Below are positions 46,653 to 56,422 of a DNA stretch of 64,000 nt, one piece after another. The DNA comes from Clostridiaceae bacterium Marseille-Q4143 (GTDB taxonomy: Bacteria > Bacillota > Clostridia > Lachnospirales > Lachnospiraceae): assembly GCA_018228645.1 (NCBI GenBank), contig CP073693.1, positions 2,490,416 through 2,554,415 on the forward strand. The letters run 5' to 3'. Each line of letters starts with the position of its first letter. Within the stretch, counting starts at the first letter, position 1. Both the position numbers and the translations under genes were made by a program. The notes beneath the pieces were generated by a model. The model did no database searches. It worked only from the letters and a program-made list of their open reading frames with translations, and was not told the DNA's origin.

Positions 46653-48029
46653 GTGAATCAGGAAGATACAAATATAAAAGTGCCATTGATAAGTAAGATA
46701 GCATATGGCATGGGAGATGTTGGGTGTAATTTCAGTTGGATGTTTGTAGGAAATTTTCTGATGATTTTCTATACAGATGTCTTTGGAATCGGTATGGGGG
46801 CGGTAGCAGGTCTGATGCTTTTTTCAAGATTCTGGGATGCCATTAATGATCCGATAGTCGGCGGATTAAGTGATAAGACACACAGCAAATGGGGAAGATA
46901 CAGACCGTGGCTTTTAATTGCAGCGCCGCTGACAGCTATCGTATTGCTCATGACATTTTGGGCACATCCAGATTGGCCCTCCACATCCAAAATTGTCTAT
47001 ATGACAATTACTTATTGTATTCTTGTCTTAGGTTATACCTGTGTGAATATTCCTTATGGGACATTGTGCGGAGCGATGACACAAAATATAGAAGAGCGAG
47101 CTAAAATCAATACATTTCGTTCAGTCAGTGCGATGATTGCGATTGGAATCATCAATATTGTGACAGTTCCGCTTATTGAAGCGATTGGTAATGGAAATGA
47201 TAAGAGAGGATATTTACTGGTTGCCGCTTTGTATGGATGTGTTTTTGCTGCATGTCATATTTTTTGTTTTGCAAAAACAAAAGAGGTAGTGGAAGTAGCG
47301 GAGAAAGAAAAAATTTCTTTGAAAGTGCAGTTAAAAGCAGTTGCAAAAAACCGTCCGTATATGATAGCAGTTGCAGGACAATTTTTGTTTGGAATGACTC
47401 TTTACGGAAGAAATGCGGATGCATTGTATTATTTCACCTATGTGGAAGGAAATAAAGCGTTATTCAGCACATATTCCATGTTTATTATTATTCCGTCCAT
47501 TATTGGTGCAGCCTGTTTTCCTTTTGTATTCCGGCTTACAAATAATAAGGGACGTTCAGCATCTATTTTTGCCTTATTGACCGGAATCAGTATGTTTTGC
47601 ATGTATTTTTTTACAGTTGGGGAATCGCCAGTTCCATTTTATACTTTTTCCTGTTTGTCACAATTTTTCTTTTCTGGATTTAATACTGCAATCTATGCGA
47701 TAGTTCCGGACTGTGTGGAATATGGGGAATGGAAGACAGGACTTAGAAATGACGGTTTTCAGTATGCCTTCATATCATTAGGAAATAAAATAGGCATGGC
47801 TATCGGAACTTCCGTTTTGGCAGGAGTTCTGGGAATGTTGGGATATGTGGCAAATCAGCAGCAGAATGCAGCGGTATTAGCGGTTATCAAACATTCGTTT
47901 ACGACTGTTCCAGGGGTACTTTGGATCGTAACAGCTGTAGTTTTGTATTTTTATCGTTTGAATAAGAAAACATATAACAAAATTGTGAAAGAAATACATG
48001 TGAAAAAAGAAGAAAAACTTCGGATTTAA
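46653..48029 (+). CDS. GPH-family (MFS_2) sugar transporter
   Basis: A 458-residue membrane protein with about twelve helices and the GPH signatures GDVGCNFSW, SRFWDAINDPIVGGLSD and KWGRYRPWLL. GTG start with GGGGG upstream. GPH carriers move glycosides, pentosides, hexuronides or polyols with cations. Together with the dehydrogenase and ROK repressor it suggests uptake and oxidation of one polyol or sugar. Confidence 0.85.
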   Translation: MNQEDTNIKVPLISKIAYGMGDVGCNFSWMFVGNFLMIFYTDVFGIGMGAVAGLMLFSRFWDAINDPIVGGLSDKTHSKWGRYRPWLLIAAPLTAIVLLMTFWAHPDWPSTSKIVYMTITYCILVLGYTCVNIPYGTLCGAMTQNIEERAKINTFRSVSAMIAIGIINIVTVPLIEAIGNGNDKRGYLLVAALYGCVFAACHIFCFAKTKEVVEVAEKEKISLKVQLKAVAKNRPYMIAVAGQFLFGMTLYGRNADALYYFTYVEGNKALFSTYSMFIIIPSIIGAACFPFVFRLTNNKGRSASIFALLTGISMFCMYFFTVGESPVPFYTFSCLSQFFFSGFNTAIYAIVPDCVEYGEWKTGLRNDGFQYAFISLGNKIGMAIGTSVLAGVLGMLGYVANQQQNAAVLAVIKHSFTTVPGVLWIVTAVVLYFYRLNKKTYNKIVKEIHVKKEEKLRI

Positions 48030-48043
48030 GAAGTAAGCAGGGG

Positions 48044-48181
48044 AATCCTATATTTGAAGCAAATCCGGGAGGAGCACCATGTAATGTACTTGCAATGCTG
48101 AAAAAGCTAGGTTATAAGACGGCATTTATAGGCAAAGTTGGATGGAGACGTTACAATAATCAGTGGACGATATGTTATTGA
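48044..48181 (+). pseudogene. PfkB-type fructokinase fragment
   Basis: The frame reads EANPGGAPCNVLAMLKKLGY, then KTAFIGKVG, the second conserved block of fructokinases, directly after the transporter. The start and everything beyond the KVG block are missing, and the frame ends at 48179-48181. A fructokinase would be the natural next step after sorbitol oxidation to fructose, so this is probably the truncated end of the original operon. Confidence 0.8.
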
Positions 48182-48337
48182 TGCCTAATTTGTGGTTTGG
48201 TGTCTGTTCCTGTTCCGGAATCCGATCAAGATACTGGTTCAGATTATTTAATTTCCGATTGAGGGACTGAATATCTTTTTCAGTAGATTTATAGGTTTTC
48301 TGTAAGGCGTCTTTTTTTGCATCTAGATCTTGTGAAA
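48175..48337 (-). pseudogene. relaxase gene remnant (coiled-coil C-terminus)
   Basis: On the minus strand the frame reads TYKSTEKDIQSLNRKLNNLN and QYL, closely matching the C-terminal coiled coil of the intact relaxase at 26217-27587 (TYKNCEKEVQSLNRKLENLN). No start or catalytic domain remains. It abuts the truncated fructokinase, so an element once inserted here and was later lost. Confidence 0.8.
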
Positions 48338-48347
48338 ATGAGATGAG

Positions 48348-48378
48348 AACCGGGGAGCTGTGAGCTCCCCGGTTTTTT
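48348..48378 (+). terminator. intrinsic terminator
   Basis: AACCGGGGAGCT (48348-48359) and AGCTCCCCGGTT (48363-48374), a perfect 12-bp stem with a 3-base loop, followed by TTTT. It isolates the next operon. Confidence 0.9.
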
Positions 48379-48393
48379 ACTATACAGTTCGTG

Positions 48394-48423
48394 TTGACTA
48401 ATTTGTATGCCGGATGATAAAAT
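48394..48423 (+). promoter_or_regulatory. promoter of the nitrogenase-like operon
   Basis: TTGACT (48394-48399), 18-base spacer, TAAAAT (48418-48423). Transcription would begin about 215 bases before the NifH-like start codon. Confidence 0.6.
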
Positions 48424-48429
48424 AATGAA

Positions 48430-48600
48430 AAAGATTACTGTATCTGATTCATACATCTGTCAAATATTTGGTGAAAAAGACATCACAGTAATAAATTGTA
48501 AGAAAACTCTGATGGCAAGGATAATCCGAGCAGGAATAGTTACGATATATGACTTTGCAGAACCATTTTCCTGACAAACTGCCGGGAAAGTGGTTTTTTT
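48430..48600 (+). promoter_or_regulatory. untranslated leader ending in an intrinsic terminator (attenuator or riboswitch candidate)
   Basis: AACCATTTTCC (48561-48571) pairs with GGAAAGTGGTT (48585-48595), one wobble, followed by T's to 48600. Only 44 bases separate this terminator from the NifH-like start, too little for another promoter, so the operon must be expressed by read-through. The upstream 130 bases could hold a sensing domain; I do not recognise a known riboswitch class. Confidence 0.6.
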
Positions 48601-48609
48601 GCGTAGAAA

Positions 48610-48630
48610 ATTTCGTTTTCAATACGAAAT
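48610..48630 (+). promoter_or_regulatory. inverted repeat before the NifH-like gene
   Basis: ATTTCGT (48610-48616) and ACGAAAT (48624-48630), a perfect 7-bp inverted repeat with a 7-base spacer, just before AGGAGGG. It could be an operator or an RNA hairpin acting on translation. Confidence 0.5.
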
Positions 48631-48644
48631 AACAGGAGGGAAAC

Positions 48645-49406
48645 ATGTTAAAGGTAGCAGTATATGGAAAGGGCGGGATTGGAAAATCTACAGTAACTTC
48701 GAATCTGGCGGCGGCATTTGCCAATATGGGAAAGCGTGTCATTCAGATCGGATGTGATCCGAAAGCGGATTCTACCATCAATTTGCTTGGGGGAGAGCCT
48801 CTTCGTCCGGTGATGAATTATATGAGGGAAGAGGATGAAGAGCCGGATGAGCTGTCACAGATTTCAAAGGAGGGTTATGGGGGAATCCTCTGCATTGAGA
48901 CCGGAGGACCGACGCCGGGACTTGGCTGCGCGGGACGTGGAATTATTGCGACGTTTCAGCTTCTCGAAGATATGGAACTGTTTGAGCATTATAAACCAGA
49001 TGTGGTCTTGTATGATGTCCTGGGTGATGTGGTATGCGGCGGATTTGCAGCACCCATTCGTGAGGGATATGCGGATAAGGTTCTGATCGTTACCTCCGGG
49101 GAGAAAATGGCGCTGTATGCTGCCAACAATATTTCCAGCGCAGTCAGAAACTTCGAAGACCGCAGCTATGCCCGAGTATTTGGCATCGTGTTAAATCATA
49201 GAAATGTGGAGAATGAGAAGGAAAAGGTACAGGCATTTTCAGAAAAGATCGGAGTGCCGATCGTGGGCGAAGTGCCAAGAAGTGATGAAATTATCCACTG
49301 GGAGGAACAGGGAAAGACTGTGATAGAGGGAGATCCGACTTCGGACATCAGCAAATGTTTCCTTGATCTGGCTGCATTGTTGTGGAAAGAAGAGGAATAT
49401 GCATGA
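48645..49406 (+). CDS. NifH-like ATP-dependent reductase (nitrogenase Fe-protein homologue)
   Basis: A 253-residue Fe-protein: P-loop GKGGIGKST (about 8-16), CDPKADST, and the two conserved cluster ligands Cys95 (GLGCAGRG) and Cys131 (DVVCGGFA), which in homodimers hold one [4Fe-4S]. It would transfer electrons to a NifDK-like partner at the cost of ATP. It is shorter than true NifH (about 275-295). It ends overlapping the next start (ATGA), so electron partner and ATPase are made together. AGGAGGG lies 6 bases upstream. First gene of the operon. Confidence 0.88.
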   Translation: MLKVAVYGKGGIGKSTVTSNLAAAFANMGKRVIQIGCDPKADSTINLLGGEPLRPVMNYMREEDEEPDELSQISKEGYGGILCIETGGPTPGLGCAGRGIIATFQLLEDMELFEHYKPDVVLYDVLGDVVCGGFAAPIREGYADKVLIVTSGEKMALYAANNISSAVRNFEDRSYARVFGIVLNHRNVENEKEKVQAFSEKIGVPIVGEVPRSDEIIHWEEQGKTVIEGDPTSDISKCFLDLAALLWKEEEYA

Positions 49407-50683
49407 AACAGGAAGCCTATTTTTGTAGGGTAAAAGAGCTGAATGAACTTGGAAAAGAGAATATTCCCAAACAGCTGATTTCCCATACCCATCTGATCTA
49501 CAGCTCCCCGGCGACGCTGGCTTTTAACTCTCCGGGAGCAGAAGGATTCGGTGTGAAGCGCGCAGGTCTGGCGGTGCCGGATTCGATTATGCTGATTGTA
49601 TCTCCGGGATGCTGCGGACGCAATACTTCGGTTCTCAGCTCCATGGCGGCGTATCATGACCGGTTTTATTACCTGTTGATGGATGAGACGGATATTGTAA
49701 CGGGAAGACATTTGAAAAAGATTCCAAAGGCGGTGGCAGAGATCTGCGAAGGGCTTGAGAAGAAGCCGTCTGTTGTAATGATCTGTATTACCTGTGTGGA
49801 TGCGCTGCTCGGCACGGATATGGAACGAGTCTGTCATAAGGCAGAGGAATATGCAGGAATTCCGGTGAAGCCCTGTTATATGTATGCATTGACCAGAGAA
49901 GGCAGAAAGCCTCCCATGGTGCATGTTCGGCAGTCCATTTATTCCCTGCTGGAGCCGAAGAAGAAAAAAGGAAATGTAGTAAATTTACTGGGATATTTTT
50001 CGCCGTTGGTGGATGACTGTGAGTTGTATGAGTTACTTCACGGTGCGGGAGTGAAAACGATTCATGAGATTTCCAGATGCAGCGATTACGCAGAATATCA
50101 GACTATGGCGGAAGCAAATTTTAATCTGGTACTGCACCCGGAAGCACGTTTTGCAGCAGAGGATTTTCATGATCGGTTAAAAATTCCGTATATAGAGCTG
50201 AGAAGACTTTATCAGATTGATAAAATTGCCAGCCAATACCGTGCCTTTGGGGCGGCACTGGGTGTGGAATTTGATGATGAAGCACCGCGCAAAGAAGCGG
50301 AAGCGGCAATCACAAAATTCCGGGAAACGCATCCGGATGCATCTTTTGCTGTTGGAGAATGGATGAATGGAGATCCCTTTGAACTGGCGTTGGCACTGGC
50401 ACGGTATGGATTCCGTGTGCCGGAGATTTATGGAACCTTATCCGGTGAAAATTTTATCTATGTGAAACAGCTGGCAGTTTTAAGTCCGGAGACAAAAGTC
50501 TTCTCCAACCTGGAACCAACGATGTTGTATTATGACGGAAGCCAGTCCGGTGTCAACCTGACCATTGGAAAAGATGCCGGATATTACCATAAGGGATGTC
50601 CCAACGTGCGCTGGAACGAGGAACGGCAGCCCTTTGGCTATGCAGGAGTTCGCAGACTGTTTGAGGCATTGGCGGAGGTGTAA
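49403..50683 (+). CDS. nitrogenase component 1-like protein, first D-type subunit
   Basis: ATG 49403 overlaps the preceding TGA. The 426-residue protein belongs to the nitrogenase component 1-like oxidoreductases: Cys pair in SPGCCGR (70-71) and [12 protein letters not shown] (128, 131), equivalent in position to the cluster ligands of NifD/NifK, followed by Rossmann-type domains. It pairs with the gene that follows. No FeMo-cofactor ligand pattern is evident, so the substrate is unlikely to be dinitrogen. It is paralogous to the product of 56695 (same spacing of Cys, DRF.Y and C...LG segments). Confidence 0.8.
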   Translation: MKQEAYFCRVKELNELGKENIPKQLISHTHLIYSSPATLAFNSPGAEGFGVKRAGLAVPDSIMLIVSPGCCGRNTSVLSSMAAYHDRFYYLLMDETDIVTGRHLKKIPKAVAEICEGLEKKPSVVMICITCVDALLGTDMERVCHKAEEYAGIPVKPCYMYALTREGRKPPMVHVRQSIYSLLEPKKKKGNVVNLLGYFSPLVDDCELYELLHGAGVKTIHEISRCSDYAEYQTMAEANFNLVLHPEARFAAEDFHDRLKIPYIELRRLYQIDKIASQYRAFGAALGVEFDDEAPRKEAEAAITKFRETHPDASFAVGEWMNGDPFELALALARYGFRVPEIYGTLSGENFIYVKQLAVLSPETKVFSNLEPTMLYYDGSQSGVNLTIGKDAGYYHKGCPNVRWNEERQPFGYAGVRRLFEALAEV

Positions 50684-50687
50684 TACA

Positions 50688-51734
50688 ATGAGAGGACTGA
50701 GAAAATACCTGACACCTTTTGCACCGGATCAATCCGGAGCAGTGTCTGTGTTCTATGAATTTGGTGGAATTATTGTGATTTGCGATGCCGGTGGCTGCAC
50801 CGGAAATATCTGCGGATTTGATGAACCCCGGTGGTTTGAGAGTAAAAGTGCCCTGTTCAGTGCAGGACTCCGTGATATGGATGCAATTCTTGGACGGGAT
50901 GACCGCCTGGTAGAAAAACTTGCAGATGCAGCCACAAAGCTGGATGCGAAGTTTGCAGCTATTATCGGAACACCGGTTCCAGCAGTTATCGGAACGGATT
51001 ACCATGCATTAAAGCGCATGACGGAGAAAAAAGTGGATCTGCCGATCATGACCGTGGATACGGACGGCATGGAACTGTATGACAAAGGCGAAGAAAAAGC
51101 ATGGCTGGAGCTGTTTTATGTATTTGCGGGAGAGAAAGAAGAAGTGATTCCGGGACGAATCGGGATCCTTGGCATGACACCGCAGGATATCAGTGACCTG
51201 CGTGCGGCGGACCGTATCCGGGAGCGCTTTGCAGCAGAAGAAAAAACAGCGGTCTGTTATGGAATGGGAGACGGATTGGAGGCTGTGAAGAAGGTTTCCA
51301 ATGTGGAGAAACATATCGTGGTATCTCCGGCGGCTCTGGAGGCGGCGAAATATCTGGAACGCACTTATGGAACTCCCTACGAGGTTGGTTATCCTCTGGT
51401 GGAGGAACTGATTTCTGAGATGGATTATTCCGGAAAAAGAGTACTGATCGTACAGCAGCAGGTGATTGGTTCTGCGATCCGTGAAGAAATCTTAAAGAAA
51501 GCACCGGATGCCCAGGTAACGGTAGCAAGCTGGTTTATGGTAAAGCCGGAGCTTCGTAAGGAAGGAGATCTTTACCTGCGGGATGAAGAGGATTATATAA
51601 AGCTGGTAGAAGACGGAGATTTCGATGTGATTTATGCGGATCGCTGTATGGAGCGGATGACACCAAAATTTGGCGGAACTTTTGTGGACACCGTACATTT
51701 TGCCGTGTCGGGTCGTCTTGCAGGAGCAGAATAA
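50688..51734 (+). CDS. nitrogenase component 1-like protein, first K-type subunit
   Basis: ATG 50688 has GGAGG upstream and follows the preceding stop by 4 bases. The 348-residue protein has Cys32, Cys37 and Cys42 in ICDAGGCTGNICGFDEPRW. It then has FSAGLRDMDAILGRDDRL, like the FS.D..E.D.VFGG motif of NifD/K, and GTPVPAVIGTD, where nitrogenases have a Cys before the IGDD-type motif. The loss of that Cys distinguishes it from NifK. Paralogous to the product of 58017. Likely forms a heterodimer with the preceding protein. Confidence 0.8.
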   Translation: MRGLRKYLTPFAPDQSGAVSVFYEFGGIIVICDAGGCTGNICGFDEPRWFESKSALFSAGLRDMDAILGRDDRLVEKLADAATKLDAKFAAIIGTPVPAVIGTDYHALKRMTEKKVDLPIMTVDTDGMELYDKGEEKAWLELFYVFAGEKEEVIPGRIGILGMTPQDISDLRAADRIRERFAAEEKTAVCYGMGDGLEAVKKVSNVEKHIVVSPAALEAAKYLERTYGTPYEVGYPLVEELISEMDYSGKRVLIVQQQVIGSAIREEILKKAPDAQVTVASWFMVKPELRKEGDLYLRDEEDYIKLVEDGDFDVIYADRCMERMTPKFGGTFVDTVHFAVSGRLAGAE

Positions 51735-51769
51735 CAGAATCATCAGGGATCCTGCGATGGGAGAAGAGT

Positions 51770-54097
51770 ATGCAAAAGAAGGAACTGACCTGGCGTATCC
51801 GGGTCTATGGCATCGTTCAGGGAGTTGGATTTCGGCCGACGGTAAGCCGTCATGCAGCAGCCAGTAGAATTCGCGGAACGGTCTGTAATAAAGGACCCTA
51901 TGTGGAAATATATACCCAGGGTGAAAAAGAGCAGATCGAAGGATTTCTGAAGGCCCTTGAAGGACATCCGCCAAAGCGTGCGGCTATTTTAAAAATTAAT
52001 ACAGAGGATGTTACCGCAGAGACAGAGACCCATTTTGAGACCTTCGACATTATTGAAAGTGAAAAGACCAAAGGGGAGATCTTTGTTTCGCCAGATATTG
52101 CCATCTGCGAGGAATGTAAGGAAGAAATGTACAATCCGAAAGACCGGCGGTATCTGCATCCGTTTATCAACTGTACCTGCTGTGGTCCGCGGCTGACGAT
52201 TCTGGATGCCCTGCCCTATGACCGGGAACGGACAAGTATGAAGGAATTTCCCATGTGTCCGGACTGTGCAAAAGAGTATGATGATGAGAAGACGAGGCGT
52301 TATGACGCCCAGCCTGTGTGCTGTAATGAATGTGGACCGGAAGTCTATCTGATCGGCCGACCCGAACGGGGACGGGATGCCATTACTTGTACGCGGCGGA
52401 TGATCAGTGATGGCAAGATTGTAGCAATCAAAGGAATCGGTGGTTTTCATCTGTGCTGCGATGCGACGAATGAAGAAGCGGTTCAGCGCCTGCGGACATT
52501 GAAAAGACGTCCGGCCAAGCCTTTTGCAGTCATGGCAAAGGATGAAGCGGTGGTAAAACGGGAATGTATTGTAACACCGGAGCAGGAAGCGATTCTCACC
52601 GGACATCAGAAACCAATTCTGCTGTTGAACAAAGAAACTGGCGGCAGACTGGCACCTTCTATTGCACCTGGGAATCCAAAGGTTGGTGTGATGCTTCCCT
52701 ATGCACCGGTGCAGTTATTGATTTTCCAGTATGATGACGGAATTAAAATGCCGGATATTTTAGTCATGACCAGTGGAAATACGTCCGGGGCGCCCATTTG
52801 CCGTGAAGATACAGAGGCGGTTGCGGAACTGTCCCATCTGTGCGACGCCATGCTGTCCCACAATCGGAAAATCAGAATCCGGGCAGATGATACGGTTATG
52901 GATTTTTATAAAAACGAACCCTATATGATCCGGCGTTCCAGGGGATATGCGCCGCTGCCCTTCATGATGTCGGCGGACTGGAAAGGGCAGGTGCTTGCTG
53001 TTGGAGGAGAACTGAAGAATACCTTCTGTATCGGCGTAGACAGCCGGTTTTATCCATCTCCCTATGTGGGCGACCTGGAAGATGTAAGAACAGTAAAAGC
53101 ACTGCAGGAAACCATTCACCGGTTTCAGACGTTATTGGAAGTAACACCTCAGGCTGTGGTTTGTGATCTCCATCCGAAATACAATTCTACTGTGGTGGCG
53201 GAAGAGCTAGGTTACCCGGTGCTGAAGGTGCAGCATCATTATGCACATATTTTATCCTGTATGACAGAAAATGACTGTCAGGAACCGGTTATCGGAGTGG
53301 CTTTTGACGGCACCGGATATGGAACGGATGGAACGGTCTGGGGCGGAGAAATTCTGCTGGCAGATTATGAGAATTTTACAAGAGCTGGAAGTATTGCCCC
53401 ATTTTTACAGATCGGCGGCGACATTTCGGCAAAGGAAGGCTGGCGGATTGCAGTATCCATGATTTATGGATATACCAAAGACCGTGAGCAGGCATGGAAA
53501 ATGATGGAAAAGCTTGGCCTTTGCAGTGAGCAGGAGAGCAAGGTACAGTTTACCATGGCGGACCGGAAATTAAATGCGGTGGTGTCCACCAGTGTGGGAC
53601 GGCTTTTTGATGCAGTCAGTGCTATCTTAGGGTTCAGACGTCAGTCCAGTTTTGAAGGTGAGGCATCGATGGCACTGGAGTTTGCAGCAGAAGCATATGA
53701 GCAGTATAATCTGCAGAAACAAAAAGGAAATCAGGATCACCTGCTGTATAAAGAGGACGGACGTTTGATTCTGAATACCCAAATGCTGGTGCAGCAGATC
53801 ACGGAAGCAAAGCTTCAGGGAGCAGACAGTGGGAGACTGGCATATCTGTTCCATCAGACACTGGCAGAGCAGATCACAGCAGCCTGTGTGGAGGCACGTA
53901 ATGTAAGCGGCAGACAGAAGGTTGCTTTAAGTGGCGGTGTCTTTCAGAATCGGCTGCTGCTTCGTCTGACGGAGGAGCGGCTTATGGAAGAAGGATTTGA
54001 AGTGCTGCGGCATCGGATGGTTCCGCCAAATGACGGAGGAATTGCCATCGGACAGGCGGCATATGGGATGTATCAATTACAGAACGGGAGAGTATAA
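51770..54097 (+). CDS. hypF: HypF carbamoyltransferase
   Basis: A 775-residue HypF with all domains: acylphosphatase-like VQGVGFRP (about 16-23), four zinc-finger CxxC pairs (CEEC, CTCC, CPDC, CNEC, about 113-190), a YrdC-like domain, and a Kae1-like C-terminal half with HHYAH and DGTGYGTDGTVWGGE. Uses carbamoyl phosphate and ATP to make the thiocarbamate on HypE, from which cyanide ligands are formed. Complete length and motifs indicate a working enzyme. No hydrogenase gene adjoins it. Confidence 0.93.
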   Translation: MQKKELTWRIRVYGIVQGVGFRPTVSRHAAASRIRGTVCNKGPYVEIYTQGEKEQIEGFLKALEGHPPKRAAILKINTEDVTAETETHFETFDIIESEKTKGEIFVSPDIAICEECKEEMYNPKDRRYLHPFINCTCCGPRLTILDALPYDRERTSMKEFPMCPDCAKEYDDEKTRRYDAQPVCCNECGPEVYLIGRPERGRDAITCTRRMISDGKIVAIKGIGGFHLCCDATNEEAVQRLRTLKRRPAKPFAVMAKDEAVVKRECIVTPEQEAILTGHQKPILLLNKETGGRLAPSIAPGNPKVGVMLPYAPVQLLIFQYDDGIKMPDILVMTSGNTSGAPICREDTEAVAELSHLCDAMLSHNRKIRIRADDTVMDFYKNEPYMIRRSRGYAPLPFMMSADWKGQVLAVGGELKNTFCIGVDSRFYPSPYVGDLEDVRTVKALQETIHRFQTLLEVTPQAVVCDLHPKYNSTVVAEELGYPVLKVQHHYAHILSCMTENDCQEPVIGVAFDGTGYGTDGTVWGGEILLADYENFTRAGSIAPFLQIGGDISAKEGWRIAVSMIYGYTKDREQAWKMMEKLGLCSEQESKVQFTMADRKLNAVVSTSVGRLFDAVSAILGFRRQSSFEGEASMALEFAAEAYEQYNLQKQKGNQDHLLYKEDGRLILNTQMLVQQITEAKLQGADSGRLAYLFHQTLAEQITAACVEARNVSGRQKVALSGGVFQNRLLLRLTEERLMEEGFEVLRHRMVPPNDGGIAIGQAAYGMYQLQNGRV

Positions 54098-54100
54098 AAA

Positions 54101-54313
54101 ATGTGTGTAGGTTTATCAGCAAAAGTAGTAAAAATCAGTAATGGCACGGCAGTCATTGATGCAGGCGGTGCAAAAAGAGAGGTTTCCGCTCAGCTTCTGG
54201 AAGATCTGGAACCGGGAGATTATGTGATGGTTCATGCGGGTGTGGCAATCGCGAAAATCACAGAGGAGGATGACAGCGAGACAGAACATCTCATGGAGGA
54301 ATTTTTATCATGA
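54101..54313 (+). CDS. hypC: HypC/HypG chaperone
   Basis: A 70-residue protein beginning MCVGLSAKVVKI, with the essential N-terminal Cys2 of HypC. In the known pathway it forms a complex with HypD that carries Fe(CN)2CO and hands it to the apo-enzyme. It follows hypF by 3 bases and overlaps hypD at ATGA. Its normal client, a hydrogenase large subunit, is not in the window. Confidence 0.92.
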   Translation: MCVGLSAKVVKISNGTAVIDAGGAKREVSAQLLEDLEPGDYVMVHAGVAIAKITEEDDSETEHLMEEFLS

Positions 54314-55338
54314 AAACAGCCAGAGAGATGATAGAGACTTATGATGGCCCTCATGTGCGGATCATGGAAGTGTGCGGCACACATACCCATGAGATTTTCC
54401 GTCTGGGAATCCGTAAATTGCTGCCGGAGCAGGTGGAACTGATTTCAGGACCGGGATGTCCGGTTTGTGTGACTCCGGTCAGTTTTATTGACGAAGCGAT
54501 TTATCTGGCTTTGGAAAAAGGAGTTACTGTCTGTACTTTTGGTGATTTGGTGCGTGTCCCTGGAACAAAGATGAGCCTTGCGGGAGCACGGGAACAGGGA
54601 GCGAAGATTCGTATCGTGTATTCTCCGGCAGATGCTGAAAAATATGCAAGAGAACATCCGGAGGAGCAGGTGACATTTTTGTCTGTAGGATTCGAGACAA
54701 CGACGCCTGCAGGATGTCTTTCCGTGAAATCAGCAAAAGAAGATGGACTTTCTAATTATTCCATATTGACGGCTAATAAAACCATGCCCCAGGCTTATGA
54801 GGCATTAAAGGGCAGCGCAGATGTCTTTTTATATCCGGGACATGTGAATGCGATTACGGGAACACATCTGTGTGAAGCTCTGGCAGAAGAAGGGGTCAGC
54901 GGTGTTGTGGCGGGATTTACCGCAAAAGAACTGATGACGGCACTGGCGGTTGCACTGGTAAAATTTCAGGAAGGAAAACCGTTTTTTGTTAACTGTTATC
55001 CGCGTGTGGTGACACAGGATGGCAGCAGGGAGGCACAGGTTCTTGTAGATGAGATGATGGAGGCCTGTGACAGTGAATGGAGAGGCCTTGGTATGATTCC
55101 TGCATCCGGCATGAAGTTAAGGCAGGAGTGGCAGGAGTTTGATGCACGGATCAAATATCAGGTGCCGATAATAGAAGGAAAACCCAATCCGGCCTGCCGC
55201 TGTGGTGATGTACTGCAGGGAAAATGCAAACCGTCCGATTGTAAAGTGTTCGGAAAAGTCTGCACACCGCAGCACCCGGTGGGAGCCTGTATGGTATCAG
55301 GCGAGGGAGCCTGTTCCGCATACTATCAGTATTCATAG
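54310..55338 (+). CDS. hypD: HypD Fe(CN)2CO assembly protein
   Basis: A 342-residue HypD with GPGCPVCVTP near residue 56, the EVCGTHTHEI start motif, and the C-terminal [4Fe-4S] cluster region (CRCGDVLQGKCKPSDCKVFG, then CTPQHPVGAC). Together with HypC it builds the iron-cyanide-carbonyl unit using cyanide from HypE/F. Overlaps hypC by 4 bases. Complete. Confidence 0.93.
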   Translation: MKTAREMIETYDGPHVRIMEVCGTHTHEIFRLGIRKLLPEQVELISGPGCPVCVTPVSFIDEAIYLALEKGVTVCTFGDLVRVPGTKMSLAGAREQGAKIRIVYSPADAEKYAREHPEEQVTFLSVGFETTTPAGCLSVKSAKEDGLSNYSILTANKTMPQAYEALKGSADVFLYPGHVNAITGTHLCEALAEEGVSGVVAGFTAKELMTALAVALVKFQEGKPFFVNCYPRVVTQDGSREAQVLVDEMMEACDSEWRGLGMIPASGMKLRQEWQEFDARIKYQVPIIEGKPNPACRCGDVLQGKCKPSDCKVFGKVCTPQHPVGACMVSGEGACSAYYQYS

Positions 55339-55397
55339 TTGCGAATGTTAGCTCTGAATAGTTAGTTACCAGCATTTAAAGAGAGAAGGAAAACATC

Positions 55398-56405
55398 ATG
55401 GAAAATAAAACAGTAACGATGGCACATGGTGCCGGTGGAAGACAGACATCCGAGTTGATTGATCAGGTATTTAAGGCACATTTTGCAAATCATGATCTGA
55501 CGGCAGATGATGCGGCGGTTCTGATTCCGCCGGCAGGCAAGATGGCGGTGTCGACAGATGGCTTCATCGTATCCCCGGCATTTTTCCCGGGAGGAAATAT
55601 CGGCAAACTGTCCATTTGCGGAACGGTCAACGACCTTGCCTGTATGGGGGCAAAACCATTGTATCTTACCTGCGCCTTTGTCATTGAAGAAGGATTCCCC
55701 ATGGAAAAACTGGAGGAAATCGCTGCCGCTATGGAGAAAACGGCAAAAGAAGCAGGTGTACATATTGTATCGGGAGATACGAAGGTTGCAGGAAAAGGTC
55801 AGGTAGACGGCGTATTCATCACCACGACCGGAATGGGTGAGATTGAAGAAGGAGTCACCGTTGGCGGAGCACTGGCAAAGCCGGGAGATGCCATTATTGT
55901 GACCGGTGATATCGGACGGCATGGCTGTACAATTCTGCTAGAACGGGAAGATTTTGGAATTGATGCCGATGTGACCAGTGACTGTGCACCTCTGTGGGGA
56001 ACGGTAAAGGCAGTCATGGACACCACACATAATCTGCATGTGATCCGTGATGCTACCAGAGGCGGCGTAGGAACGGTTCTGTATGAAATTGCAGGGCAGA
56101 GCAACGTGGGAATTCATCTGGATGCAAAAGCTGTTCCGGTACAGCCGGAAGTAAAGGGGGTCTGCGGGATGCTTGGCCTGGAGCCTTTATATCTGGCATG
56201 TGAGGGAAGGCTTGTCATTATGGCACCGAAGGAAGAAGCTGAAGGAATTGTGGAAACACTGAGAAAATGTCCCTACTCTGCAGAGGCAGCGATCATTGGC
56301 GAGGTGGTCGCAGAGGAACCGGGAAAAGTGGTTATGGAGACTGAGATCGGCACACAGGCACTGCTTCCGCAGCCGGGTGGGGAGCTTTTGCCAAGAATCT
56401 GTTAA
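55398..56405 (+). CDS. hypE: HypE dehydratase
   Basis: A 335-residue HypE of the PurM-like fold: MAHGAGGRQTSELI at the N-terminus, DDAAVL, and the C-terminal GGELLPRIC whose terminal Cys is carbamoylated by HypF and then dehydrated to thiocyanate using ATP. AGGA upstream. Fifty-nine bases after hypD, the largest gap in the operon. Confidence 0.93.
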   Translation: MENKTVTMAHGAGGRQTSELIDQVFKAHFANHDLTADDAAVLIPPAGKMAVSTDGFIVSPAFFPGGNIGKLSICGTVNDLACMGAKPLYLTCAFVIEEGFPMEKLEEIAAAMEKTAKEAGVHIVSGDTKVAGKGQVDGVFITTTGMGEIEEGVTVGGALAKPGDAIIVTGDIGRHGCTILLEREDFGIDADVTSDCAPLWGTVKAVMDTTHNLHVIRDATRGGVGTVLYEIAGQSNVGIHLDAKAVPVQPEVKGVCGMLGLEPLYLACEGRLVIMAPKEEAEGIVETLRKCPYSAEAAIIGEVVAEEPGKVVMETEIGTQALLPQPGGELLPRIC

Positions 56406-56422
56406 ACAGGAGGAATGGGAGC

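Noticed and set aside
48425..48574. A 49-codon frame ahead of the NifH-like gene
   Set aside because: Its ATG lies at or before the predicted transcription start and has no ribosome binding site, and its end runs into the terminator stem; more likely leader RNA.
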